In this document: positions 1-6,311 of the stretch, piece by piece
Position numbering within the stretch: the first letter of the stretch is position 1
Layout of the letters: each line of letters opens with the position of its first letter
NCBI GenBank assembly: GCA_021372695.1
Contig: JAJFTY010000146.1
Location: forward strand, 1-11,004
Origin: Deltaproteobacteria bacterium
GTDB lineage: Bacteria > Desulfobacterota > Syntrophia > Syntrophales > UBA5619
Length of the DNA: 11,004 bases
Reading direction: 5' to 3'
The notes under the pieces: model-generated
What the model saw: only the letters and a program-made list of their open reading frames with translations
The model's database searches: none
What the model was told of the DNA's origin: nothing
Program-made: the position numbers and the translations under genes

Positions 1-843
1 GAACTGAAGCGCCGTTTTGGGATGAACGCGGTCATCTCGTTGGCTCTGCACGGAAAACATGTGGAGGGCCGGCTCTTCGCGCTGGACAAGAGACGGATGG
101 ATTCCGACGATCTGGTGCTCGGCGCGATCGTAGCCCATCAGACCGCATCCAAACTGGATTACTTCTATCTGGTGAATCAACTCCGACAGGCGGCGGCTGT
201 GGAAGAGCGCATCCGGCTGGCCCGCGACCTGCACGATGGGCTGCTCCAGTCCCTGACCGGGGCAGCCTTGCAGTTGGAGACCATCCACCGCATGATGGAA
301 AGGGAGCCGGAGATGGCGCGGGAACGCCTCGCCGACATTCAGCGAACGATCGCAGCGGAGCAGAGGAATCTCCGCTCCCACATCCGGCAACTGAAGCTCC
401 TCGGTGCAGAACCGCCGGAGAAGCCGGACGGCGACTTGTCTGCGCGTCTGCGCGAGTTGGGGGAACGAATCTCACGGCAGTCGGGCCCGCGCGTGGAGCT
501 CGACCTCAAGCTGGACGCGGCCACGGTTCCCTCGGCCCTCATAAGCGACATCTACTTCATCGTCACGGAGGCGCTGTTCAATGCGGGCCGCCACGCCCAT
601 GCTTCGTCGGTCCGCGTGGAGATGAGCGCCGGCTCCGACATGCTTCACATCACCGTCGAGGACGACGGCACGGGGTTTCCCTTCCACGGTCGATACGACC
701 ACGCCGCCCTGACGGCTCTGAATATCGGGCCGGCCACCCTCAAGGAGCGGATCGCGTCACTGCGGGGAAGTTTGACCATCGAATCGACCCCGGGCGGCGC
801 GCGCCTGGAGATCACGATTCCGCTGAGCGGGAAAGGAGGATAG
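1..843 (+). CDS. NarL-type sensor histidine kinase, C-terminal part (5' truncated by window)
   Basis: Sensor kinase that should autophosphorylate a histidine and pass the phosphate to the response regulator encoded next. The frame is open from base 1, so the gene starts upstream; the ATG at 22 is only an internal Met. Counting from that Met, residues 1-60 look like the end of a GAF-type sensor domain. The HisKA_3 dimerisation box has RDLHDG with the phospho-acceptor at His71. The HATPase part has an N box (EALFNAGRHA, about 184-193) and a G1 box (DDGTGF). No membrane segment is visible in this part, so the sensed signal and cell location cannot be told. The stop codon is one base before the ATG of the regulator gene, so the two are surely co-transcribed and probably translationally coupled. 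The family assignment is firm; the stimulus is unknown. Confidence 0.93.
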   Translation, partial: ELKRRFGMNAVISLALHGKHVEGRLFALDKRRMDSDDLVLGAIVAHQTASKLDYFYLVNQLRQAAAVEERIRLARDLHDGLLQSLTGAALQLETIHRMMEREPEMARERLADIQRTIAAEQRNLRSHIRQLKLLGAEPPEKPDGDLSARLRELGERISRQSGPRVELDLKLDAATVPSALISDIYFIVTEALFNAGRHAHASSVRVEMSAGSDMLHITVEDDGTGFPFHGRYDHAALTALNIGPATLKERIASLRGSLTIESTPGGARLEITIPLSGKGG

Positions 844-844
844 G

Positions 845-1483
845 ATGCCTATCCGCCTGGTCCTGGCCGACGATCATCAGTTCATCCTGGATGGTCTGGA
901 AAGCCTCTTCCGCCTGGAGGAGGAGTTCGAGGTCGTGGCGCGATGCACCCGCGGCGAGGAGACGTTGCAGGCGGTCAGGCAACACCGCCCCGATATCCTG
1001 ATCCTGGACATCCGCATGCCCGGCAAAGACGGCCTGACCATTGCCCGGGAAATCGGCACCGAGGGGCTGCCGACCCGGATCGTCCTTCTGACTGCGGAGC
1101 TCGACGAAGATCAGTTCCTCGAAGCGTTCCGCCTCGGAGTTCGGGGCATCGTCCTCAAAGAGATGGCGCCTCGGCTCCTTGTGGAGTGCATCCGCGAGGT
1201 GCAGAGGGGTGGGCAATGGCTGGAACGGAACTCCACCCAGCTTGCACTGGCCAAGGTGATGAAGCGGGCGGACGACGCCCGGGAAACAGCCGCTCTCCTG
1301 ACTGCCCGCGAGTTGGAGCTCGTCAGGATGATTGCCCGAGGCCTTCGCAACAAGGAGATCGCAGACCGCCTGTTCATCAGTGAGGGAACCGTCAAGGTCC
1401 ATCTGCACAACATCTATGAGAAGCTCGGAATCGAGGGCCGCCTCGCGCTGCTCAAGTACGCCCTGGACAAGGGTTTGTTTTGA
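845..1483 (+). CDS. NarL/FixJ-family response regulator (REC + LuxR-type HTH)
   Basis: A 212-residue DNA-binding regulator, partner of the preceding kinase. The receiver domain (about 1-118) has the acidic pair D9/D10, phospho-acceptor D55 in LILDIRMP, switch Thr T83 and conserved K105 in IVLKE. The LuxR-type helix-turn-helix (about 150-212) has LTARELELV, then NKEIADRLFISEGTVKVHL and a C-terminal helix. Length and layout are normal for the family. The start is set by a strong AGGAGG ribosome site at 834-839 that lies inside the end of the kinase gene. All catalytic residues are intact, so it should be functional. Target genes cannot be read from the sequence. The lipoprotein gene 130 bases downstream is on the same strand and there is no clear terminator between them, so it could be a co-transcribed or target gene; that is inference. 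Confidence 0.95.
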   Translation: MPIRLVLADDHQFILDGLESLFRLEEEFEVVARCTRGEETLQAVRQHRPDILILDIRMPGKDGLTIAREIGTEGLPTRIVLLTAELDEDQFLEAFRLGVRGIVLKEMAPRLLVECIREVQRGGQWLERNSTQLALAKVMKRADDARETAALLTARELELVRMIARGLRNKEIADRLFISEGTVKVHLHNIYEKLGIEGRLALLKYALDKGLF

Positions 1484-1612
1484 TCCCTCCACGACCTTCC
1501 CCTTCTTTATATCCAAAGCGATAGAAAAATATATCCCGCGGTCCATGGCGCTCTCCGGCGTGCATGATTACAACCATTTCAAGTCTCGGATTCGCCATGG
1601 AGGTACGGTGAG

Positions 1613-2116
1613 ATGAAATCGCTCAGAGGTGTATTTTTCCTTCTTTTGCTGCTCGCGTGTCTGGGAACGACGGCGTGCACCGCCGGGCTCTTCCCGACCT
1701 TCGGCCGGATCAACCCCAACGACGAGGCGACCCGGGCATTCGACGACTGTACGGTCAACACGGATTTTCGCTACTACGTCAGCGGCCCCGATGACCACCC
1801 GAACGTCATCGTCGGACTGCACCGGGATTATCGTTTCGACACGCAAGGCCTGTGGAAAGAGGTGGAGATGACCCCGGCAGTGATGAAGAACATCGTCAGC
1901 AGCATGAAAGAGAAATCATCCACCCGCCAGCGCTATCTGTACGGATTCGAGCTGGTGACGCCCGACGGCCGGCCGATCGGCGTCTGGTATTCGATCCCGA
2001 CGGCGCGCACCTGCATGGAGATGAAAAAGGATGGAATGGTACGGCTCGACACGCCCGATCTCGACACCTTCCACGAGTTGAACGGGGATACGGGCGTATA
2101 CATGGAAAGCGGATAG
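1613..2116 (+). CDS. Putative lipoprotein of unknown function
   Basis: A 167-residue protein with a short basic start, a hydrophobic stretch (about residues 7-20) and Cys at 16 and 22. LLAC ending at Cys16 matches a lipobox better than TTAC ending at Cys22, but either could be lipidated. The mature part is hydrophilic with two further Cys (near residues 45 and 137) that could form a disulfide. I do not recognise a family. The start is supported by GGAGGT at 1599-1604, eight bases before the ATG. It lies 130 bases after the response regulator gene and converges on the phospholipase gene with only 33 bases between them. The role is unknown; anchoring in the inner or outer membrane facing the periplasm is the likely location. 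Confidence 0.75.
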   Translation: MKSLRGVFFLLLLLACLGTTACTAGLFPTFGRINPNDEATRAFDDCTVNTDFRYYVSGPDDHPNVIVGLHRDYRFDTQGLWKEVEMTPAVMKNIVSSMKEKSSTRQRYLYGFELVTPDGRPIGVWYSIPTARTCMEMKKDGMVRLDTPDLDTFHELNGDTGVYMESG

Positions 2117-2149
2117 CCGCTGCCCGCACCGCGGCAAGATAGAATCCCT

Positions 2150-3079
2150 TCAGGGCTTCCCGGGAGCGAATTTCCGGACCATGCAGAGGAGCCTCTTGTA
2201 GAGGGGGATGGCCTCCCGGATCTCCCCGAGGGCGAGCCGTGCGGCCGTTTCGCCTTCCTGGACCAGGTCTTTCGCCCGGGTGAAATCGCTCCAGTGAAGG
2301 TCTCCGATCCGGGGACGGATCACCACATCGGCCTCCCGGAGTTCCAGCTGCTGCAGCTTGTCCGCGGTGATGTCCCCGGCCCGGTAGACGATCTCCTGGG
2401 CCGTATCGAACTCTCCCGGGACCTTCTTCTCCCCGTCCACGACCACGGCGATCACCGCATCGGCCCCTGCTTCGCGGGCGGTGAGCACGGGAACGAGACT
2501 CGTGATCCCGCCGTCCGCCAGAAGCCAGTTTCCGAGCCTCACGGGGTCGACCGCGCCGGGAACGGCGCAACTGGCGAGCACCGCCTGCCTGAGGGAGCCT
2601 TCCGAGATGACGATCTGATTTCCGGTGATCAGATCCGTCGCCACGGCAAAGAAGGGAATCTTCGTCTCGCGAACGTCGATATCGGGAATGAAGTATTGGA
2701 TGAGGTCCTCAAAATCCTTGGGGGGAAGAATGGCCGGTTTGACAAAGGCGGTCAGCAGAAAATATTTCTGCCGGATCGACCTGCGGGTCTTTTCCCAGAA
2801 GGTCTGCTCCGAGGGATCCATGGCCAACCCGACCTCCCGCAGGGTGGAGGACTGGAACTCCGGGCTCTGGATATAGGCGTCGACCCTGCGGTGGATCTCC
2901 TGCAGCGATGACCCGCTCGCGTAGGCGGCGCCGATCAACGCGCCTGCGCTCGTGCCCGCGATCAGGTCGATCGTGATTCCCTCCTGTTCCAGGACCTTCA
3001 GAACCCCGATGTGGCAGAATCCGCGAACCCCTCCTCCTCCGAGGGCCACCCCCAGTTTCTTCCCCATCCATCTGGTCAT
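2150..3079 (-). CDS. Patatin-like phospholipase (RssA/NTE type)
   Basis: A 309-residue protein with the full patatin signature. The glycine-rich oxyanion loop GGGGVRG is at 14-20, the nucleophile elbow GTSAG at 42-46 with Ser44, and the catalytic Asp of the Ser-Asp dyad is Asp189 in ADGG. Family members are acyl hydrolases acting on phospholipids or lysophospholipids. There is no signal peptide or membrane segment, so it is probably cytoplasmic or membrane-associated like RssA; the exact substrate is not predictable. On the minus strand the ATG is preceded by AAGGT at a suitable distance, and an alternative Met at residue 5 is possible. It is transcribed alone, convergent with the lipoprotein gene and divergent from the solute-binding protein gene. 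Both catalytic residues are present, so it should be active. Confidence 0.92.
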   Translation of the reverse strand: MTRWMGKKLGVALGGGGVRGFCHIGVLKVLEQEGITIDLIAGTSAGALIGAAYASGSSLQEIHRRVDAYIQSPEFQSSTLREVGLAMDPSEQTFWEKTRRSIRQKYFLLTAFVKPAILPPKDFEDLIQYFIPDIDVRETKIPFFAVATDLITGNQIVISEGSLRQAVLASCAVPGAVDPVRLGNWLLADGGITSLVPVLTAREAGADAVIAVVVDGEKKVPGEFDTAQEIVYRAGDITADKLQQLELREADVVIRPRIGDLHWSDFTRAKDLVQEGETAARLALGEIREAIPLYKRLLCMVRKFAPGKP

Positions 3080-3174
3080 GTCCGCTACCTTGTTTTTCCA
3101 AAAGGGAGATGCTGCTTCTTTTTAAGGGTCTCTCCGGGAAAATATCGGGATTGCCCATCCCGGTCCGGCCTGTC

Positions 3175-3204
3175 TATATGGAGCTCGAAAGGCCATAATG
3201 TCAA
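3175..3204 (-). promoter_or_regulatory. Candidate sigma-70 promoter for the phospholipase gene
   Basis: Read on the minus strand, a perfect -35 box TTGACA (3204-3199) is followed by an 18-base spacer and CATATA (3180-3175) as a -10. Transcription would start near 3168, giving a leader of roughly 90 bases. The -10 is weak, so this is only a candidate. Confidence 0.4.
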
Positions 3205-3248
3205 GCAATTTGACGAAATGGACTCTCTGATCCGTGGAAACGACGCGT

Positions 3249-3277
3249 TTGACAATATCGTCCGGGCGTGCTACCAG
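3249..3277 (+). promoter_or_regulatory. Candidate sigma-70 promoter for the solute-binding protein gene
   Basis: A perfect TTGACA (3249-3254), a 17-base spacer and TACCAG (3272-3277). The -10 match is poor (TA plus one more base), so the call rests on the -35 and the spacing. The leader would be about 135 bases and include the tandem 11-base repeat. Confidence 0.3.
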
Positions 3278-3287
3278 TCGGCCATCG

Positions 3288-3309
3288 GGAATTGCCCCGG
3301 AAATGCCCC
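3288..3309 (+). repeat. Tandem 11-base repeat, two units
   Basis: GGAATTGCCCC is followed directly by GGAAATGCCCC (10 of 11 bases identical). It lies just after the candidate promoter of the solute-binding protein gene. It could be a regulator binding site or a chance duplication. Confidence 0.5.
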
Positions 3310-3419
3310 TACCCTGCCGGCAGATCCGGGATACATAGCGGGGCGGGATCGGGATCTCCGGATCGTCTGCGACCACCCCGGCGGAAACGATGCAGGGAAT
3401 TCATCAGGAGGAGATGCCC

Positions 3420-4448
3420 ATGAAGAGATTCACTGTTCTTGTCATTTTGATTCTGTTTGCGCTCCCCGGCGTTCTTTTGGCGGCGACCGATGCGAAGGGT
3501 TCGGCCGGTCAGGCCGCCCTGGTGGAAAAGGCCAAGGCTGAAGGGAAGGTGACGTTCTATGCCAACATCACCTCCGTTGAGCCGATTCTCGACGATTTCG
3601 GGAAAAAGTACGGCATCAAGGCAGAGTATACCCGACTCTCGACGACCAAATTCATCGCGACCATCCTGACCGAGCACGCGGCCGGCAAACTCACGTCCGA
3701 CGTTCTCCAAGCGCCCATGCCGGTTCTGGACTATCTCATGGAGAAAGGCGTCCTGGCGTCATACACCTCTCCCGCCGCGGCCGGCTACCCGAAATGGGCC
3801 AACAAGGACGGCAAGATCCAGAGCTTCGGCATCGAATATGCCGCCCTGATCTACAACAAGGAGTTGGTCAAGCCGGCCGATGTCCCCAAGAAATATGAGG
3901 ATCTGACCGACCCGAAGTGGAAGGGGAAGATCGTCATGGCCGACCCCTCCTCCCATCCGACGACGATCTCCTGGCTGATCGGACTGAAGGAAAACGTGAT
4001 CAAATCGGATGCGGAGTGGATGAAGTTCCTCAAGGGGCTCGCCGCCAACAAACCGATGTTCGTGGCCTCCTTCGGCCCGACCCCGGCCCCGATCGAGAGC
4101 GGGGAGAAACTCATCGGCATCTCGATGCCGAAATACATCATCACCAAGGCGCCCGCGCCGCTGGATTGGGCAAGGGTTTCCCAGCCGATGATGGGGACTC
4201 CCCGGGGAATGGCGATCACCGCCGGCGCGCCCCATCCGAACGCCTCCCGGCTCTTCATGGATTACTGGCTCTCCCAGGATGCGATGAAAATCCTGGCCGA
4301 GAAGGTGGGTGAATACGTGCTCGCCCCCGGCATCTACCCCCCGATACCGGGACTCGACAAGGCAAAGGTGATCCCGATCCGCGAACTCTCGGACGACGAG
4401 ATCAAGAAGTGGGGGGCCGAATTCAAGAAAATTTTCACGGCGCAGTAG
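3420..4448 (+). CDS. Extracellular solute-binding protein (ABC transporter, Fe3+-type fold family)
   Basis: A 342-residue periplasmic binding protein. The signal peptide covers about residues 1-21 (basic start, hydrophobic core, cleavage near LLA-A). The mature part follows the ferric/polyamine-like family pattern: a KVTFYANI strand, an LTDPKWKGKIVMADP segment in the middle and a C-terminal lobe with YWLSQDAMKIL. The tandem tyrosines typical of ferric-ion binding are not evident, so iron should not be assumed as the ligand. An in-frame ATG at 3390 would add ten residues before the signal peptide. I prefer 3420 because AGGAGG (3406-3411) sits eight bases ahead of it and the resulting signal peptide is canonical. 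No permease or ATPase gene is adjacent, so it is an orphan binding protein or serves a distant transporter. Confidence 0.88.
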   Translation: MKRFTVLVILILFALPGVLLAATDAKGSAGQAALVEKAKAEGKVTFYANITSVEPILDDFGKKYGIKAEYTRLSTTKFIATILTEHAAGKLTSDVLQAPMPVLDYLMEKGVLASYTSPAAAGYPKWANKDGKIQSFGIEYAALIYNKELVKPADVPKKYEDLTDPKWKGKIVMADPSSHPTTISWLIGLKENVIKSDAEWMKFLKGLAANKPMFVASFGPTPAPIESGEKLIGISMPKYIITKAPAPLDWARVSQPMMGTPRGMAITAGAPHPNASRLFMDYWLSQDAMKILAEKVGEYVLAPGIYPPIPGLDKAKVIPIRELSDDEIKKWGAEFKKIFTAQ

Positions 4449-4482
4449 CCTTTCCGGCAAGACGCCTCATGACCCGTTTTCC

Positions 4483-4520
4483 CCGGTTCCGGGATCGCAT
4501 CTCCGCGGCCCCGGAACCGG
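4483..4520. repeat. Perfect 11-base inverted repeat (hairpin) after the solute-binding protein gene
   Basis: CCGGTTCCGGG (4483-4493) and CCCGGAACCGG (4510-4520) form a perfect 11-base-pair, very GC-rich stem with a 16-base loop, 34 bases after the stop codon. No T tract follows on either strand, so it is not a classical intrinsic terminator. It could protect the 3' end of the upstream transcript, stall transcription, or be a mobile palindromic element. Confidence 0.65.
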
Positions 4521-4586
4521 ACGGCTTCCCAGGTTGCCGGAGCAGGACACCGGAAGAGCGAATATGATGTCGGTGGGGACCCGTTG

Positions 4587-4979
4587 ATGAAAAGGTGGAT
4601 GCCGGCTCTTGTCGTCTTGTTTTTATTCATTCCGGGGCCTTCCCATGGAGGGGACCTTGAACTGAAAGACAGGGCCGGAGAATACGATGTAGAGATCAGA
4701 CTCAGCAGGAACCCGCCCGTTATCGGCAAGAACCCTGTCGAAGTGCAAATCAAGGATCCCAGCGGGCAGGCCATCAAAGTCACCGGTGTTGCCATCAACT
4801 ACTATATGCCGCCGATGCCCAGGATGGCCCCGATGAATTACGTCATCCAGGCCGAAGCCGACAGAGCAAAGTATCGGGCCACCCTGAATTTCGTCATGTC
4901 CGGACCCTGGGTGATCGCGGTGAAGATATCGGCTGCCGGAAAAATCCGGACTGCGAAATTTCACGTGGATGTTCCTTGA
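4587..4979 (+). CDS. Secreted YtkA/FixH-like protein with Met-rich motif
   Basis: A 130-residue exported protein. Residues 1-21 form a Sec signal peptide. The mature part follows the YtkA-like pattern: RNPPVIGKNPVEVQIKDPSG (41-60), a Met/Pro-rich loop MPPMPRMAPM (74-83), and a final strand pair with MSGPW (104-108). YtkA-like domains are small beta-sandwiches often encoded beside copper and heavy-metal efflux genes. The clustered Met residues are the kind of ligand used for Cu(I), but binding is inferred. The ATG at 4587 is preferred over the adjacent TTG at 4584; the ribosome site is weak (GTGGGG, 4574-4579). It stands alone, 138 bases after the binding-protein gene and just before the AT-rich region. 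The domain call is moderately sure, the metal role less so. Confidence 0.75.
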   Translation: MKRWMPALVVLFLFIPGPSHGGDLELKDRAGEYDVEIRLSRNPPVIGKNPVEVQIKDPSGQAIKVTGVAINYYMPPMPRMAPMNYVIQAEADRAKYRATLNFVMSGPWVIAVKISAAGKIRTAKFHVDVP

Positions 4980-4990
4980 TACATTTTATA

Positions 4991-5160
4991 ATTTCAGCTG
5001 ATTACATAAAAATATTCGAAGCAGTGGGAGTTTTTCCTGCCAATCGCCTGCCAAAATTCTACCGCAAAATTGCACTTCTCATGATTTCAGCTACTTGCCT
5101 GATAACCACGGGGCGAATCATAGTGGAGTCCTATGATTTGTCTGCCAAAATACTATCATA
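4991..5160 (+). repeat. Diverged direct repeats with about 93-base period
   Basis: ATTTCAGCT occurs at 4991-4999 and 5084-5092. CTGCCAAAAT occurs at 5048-5057 and 5142-5151, each followed by a near-identical CTA-C/CTATC stretch. The offsets of 93 and 94 bases suggest an old tandem duplication. A third partial trace, ATTACA plus TTCGAAGCA, is shared between 5001-5023 and 5323-5339. Confidence 0.35.
5116..5138. repeat. Inverted repeat AATCATAG / CTATGATT
   Basis: A perfect 8-base dyad (5116-5123 and 5131-5138) with a 7-base centre. The half-site TCATAG recurs at 5156-5161 inside the next palindrome, giving three half-sites in 46 bases just upstream of and over a promoter. This is operator-like. 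Confidence 0.5.
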
Positions 5161-5167
5161 GTATAAT
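5138..5167 (+). promoter_or_regulatory. Candidate sigma-70 promoter with palindrome over the -10
   Basis: TTGTCT (5138-5143, 4 of 6), an 18-base spacer and a perfect TATAAT (5162-5167). A 15-base palindrome, ATACTATCATAGTAT (5150-5164), covers the end of the spacer and half of the -10, where a repressor would block RNA polymerase. The leader to the PEP-CTERM gene would be about 400 bases. Confidence 0.45.
5150..5164. repeat. 15-base perfect palindrome (candidate operator)
   Basis: ATACTAT, a central C, then ATAGTAT. It overlaps the TATAAT box at 5162-5167 and shares the half-site TCATAG with the dyad at 5116-5138. Confidence 0.5.
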
Positions 5168-5218
5168 TAGGTACTTAGGACAAAATATCGGCCCCGTTTC
5201 GTCAAGAAATCCCCTTTT

Positions 5219-5249
5219 TGACAGCTTTCTTTACACCACCTCTCTGTCA
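5219..5249. repeat. Spaced dyad TGACAG...CTGTCA
   Basis: TGACAG (5219-5224) and CTGTCA (5244-5249) are perfect inverted half-sites 19 bases apart. They lie about 190 bases upstream of the start site expected from the sigma-54-like element. Could be a regulator site; a chance dyad is also possible. Confidence 0.3.
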
Positions 5250-5269
5250 GATAATAACTAATAATTTCT

Positions 5270-5286
5270 GATTGTTACAAACAATC
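5270..5286. repeat. Inverted repeat GATTGTT-ACA-AACAATC
   Basis: A perfect 7-base dyad with a 3-base centre, positioned about 145 bases upstream of the start site expected for the sigma-54-like promoter. That is the usual distance for an enhancer-binding activator. Confidence 0.5.
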
Positions 5287-5395
5287 GAGCCCGATGCCAA
5301 ATTCACGGCGCTGTCGGATTTCATTACAAATTCGAAGCACCTGAAAAGGACTTCTTTCCCAATTACTCATTTATAATTGAACGGTTAAGCCGAAA

Positions 5396-5411
5396 TGGCA
5401 TTCATCGTGCT
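5396..5411 (+). promoter_or_regulatory. Candidate sigma-54 (RpoN) promoter, -24/-12 element
   Basis: TGGCATTCATCGTGCT has the invariant GG (5397-5398) and GC (5409-5410) with exactly ten bases between. It matches 9 of the 12 defined positions of the consensus TGGCACG-N4-TTGCW. Transcription would start near 5423, about 150 bases ahead of the PEP-CTERM gene. From the literature as I recall it, PEP-CTERM genes in some proteobacteria depend on RpoN and the PrsK/PrsR pair, which makes the match more plausible here. No such regulator is in the window. Confidence 0.45.
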
Positions 5412-5426
5412 CAATCTGAGGCTCGA

Positions 5427-5450
5427 TTCGTTCGGAAATTCGTTTGGAAA
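5427..5450 (+). repeat. Tandem 12-base repeat, two units
   Basis: TTCGTTCGGAAA is followed directly by TTCGTTTGGAAA (11 of 12 identical). It would lie at the very start of the transcript from the sigma-54-like promoter. Confidence 0.5.
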
Positions 5451-5575
5451 GGAGGAGCAGAGCCTGAGGTTCTTTAATCAAAGCTCTAAAAGAGGAATGG
5501 GTATCAAGGTATCTTGTCGGTAAACGTGCCTTGCCAGAAAGGGCACAGAATCAAAAATAGGAGGAAACAAAAAAT

Positions 5576-6274
5576 ATGAAAACGAAAACATTGAAAAAGG
5601 TGATGTGCCTGATGCTTCTCGCATTGGGCGTATTGGCGTTCCAGCCGGCGGCCCATGCGGTGCCAGCCATTCAACTATTCATAGATGATGGAGTAAACCC
5701 GGTCATCAATGTCATTGACGGCGGAGCCTTGGACACAAACCCCTTACCGGGGTTCGTGGATTTTAGTTACGTTCCAGCGATCGGCGATTGGTCATTTGAA
5801 TCAGCAACCGGGATAACCTACAACACTTTGGGAAGTGTATTCACGCCAATATTGCATTTCGACTTCCTTGCCACCTCTGTCGCTACTGGAGGAGCGATAC
5901 TCGTAGGAGTGAAAGCCACGGATTTCATGGGGTCAAACGGTTGGATATTTGATGCTGCGGTAGAGACTTCCGGCAATGTCTGGATGGACGCCCTATACGA
6001 TTCTGCGAATGACGGAACCGGTCCCACTTACACCAATCTGATTAACAGCATGTCTTTTGGGACTCCCGGGGGGTTCGATAGCACATTTGGCGACGTACCT
6101 GATTTTGCCTTCGGTGTGCCATACGCTCTCGGCATCAATGCCTTGATTCTTCATGAGGGAGCCGGAGTGACGAGCTTTAATGCTGGCTTGACCGCCGTCC
6201 CTGAGCCTGCCACCCTGTTGCTGCTCGGATTCGGTTTGCTCGCTCTCCTGGGCGTGCGGAGATTCACCCATTGA
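5576..6274 (+). CDS. PEP-CTERM sorting-domain surface protein
   Basis: A 232-residue exported protein. Residues 1-28 form a Sec signal peptide (cleavage after AHA). The mature part (29-207) has no Cys and is rich in Gly, Asp, Thr and aromatic residues. Segments such as LFIDDGVNPVINVIDGG and the later WSFESATGIT and ATDFMGS resemble a common PEP-CTERM protein family of unknown function. The C-terminal signal is textbook: VPEPATLLLLG (208-218), a hydrophobic helix and the basic end RRFTH. Exosortase recognises this signal, removes it and releases or anchors the protein outside the cell; no exosortase gene is in the window. AGGAGG (5559-5564) lies 11 bases before the ATG, rather far. The base composition is more AT-rich than the genes around it. 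The multicopper oxidase gene follows after 37 bases, almost certainly in the same transcript. Confidence 0.9.
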   Translation: MKTKTLKKVMCLMLLALGVLAFQPAAHAVPAIQLFIDDGVNPVINVIDGGALDTNPLPGFVDFSYVPAIGDWSFESATGITYNTLGSVFTPILHFDFLATSVATGGAILVGVKATDFMGSNGWIFDAAVETSGNVWMDALYDSANDGTGPTYTNLINSMSFGTPGGFDSTFGDVPDFAFGVPYALGINALILHEGAGVTSFNAGLTAVPEPATLLLLGFGLLALLGVRRFTH

Positions 6275-6311
6275 CAACAACCTCAGACATTCAAGGTATT
6301 AGGAGGAACAT

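Larger units (their letters stand above)
3080..3419. other. Divergent intergenic region (340 bases) between phospholipase and solute-binding protein genes
   Basis: No convincing gene is seen here. It holds one candidate promoter for each flanking gene, a tandem 11-base repeat (3288-3309), and a small hairpin with arms CGGGAT and ATCCCG around 3146-3162. That hairpin would lie in the phospholipase 5' leader if the minus-strand promoter is real. Confidence 0.6.
4980..5575. other. AT-rich noncoding region (about 600 bases) ahead of the PEP-CTERM/oxidase unit
   Basis: Visibly richer in A and T than its neighbours. The only notable open frame (TTG start at 4976, 61 codons) overlaps the previous stop, lacks a ribosome site and resembles nothing, so I treat the stretch as noncoding. 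It contains diverged direct repeats (4991-5160), dyads (5116-5138, 5150-5164, 5219-5249, 5270-5286), a sigma-70-like and a sigma-54-like promoter, a tandem 12-base repeat (5427-5450), a strong ribosome-site-like AAAGGAGGAG (5448-5457) with no gene behind it, and a short hairpin GTGCC/GGCAC (5526-5546) just before the real ribosome site. It reads as a large regulatory leader, possibly built on old inserted DNA. Confidence 0.7.

Noticed and set aside
2116..2135. Hairpin GCCGC-N10-GCGGC between the convergent lipoprotein and phospholipase genes as a bidirectional terminator
   Set aside because: Only five base pairs and no T tract on either side; not enough to call a terminator.
3390..3419. Upstream ATG for the solute-binding protein
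   Set aside because: It would place the ribosome site inside the gene and add ten polar residues before a canonical signal peptide.
4976..5161. 61-codon open frame from a TTG overlapping the YtkA-like stop
   Set aside because: No ribosome site, rare start codon, AT-rich low-complexity product, and the stretch contains promoter- and operator-like elements instead.
5372..5377. Second perfect TATAAT in the AT-rich region as a sigma-70 promoter
   Set aside because: No acceptable -35 at 16-18 bases upstream (GACTTC/GGACTT) and no extended -10; in AT-rich DNA this is expected by chance.
6271..6299. TTGACA at the end of the PEP-CTERM gene as an internal promoter for the oxidase gene
   Set aside because: The best -10 at 17 bases (AGGTAT) is poor, and the 37-base gap with a strong ribosome site fits co-transcription.
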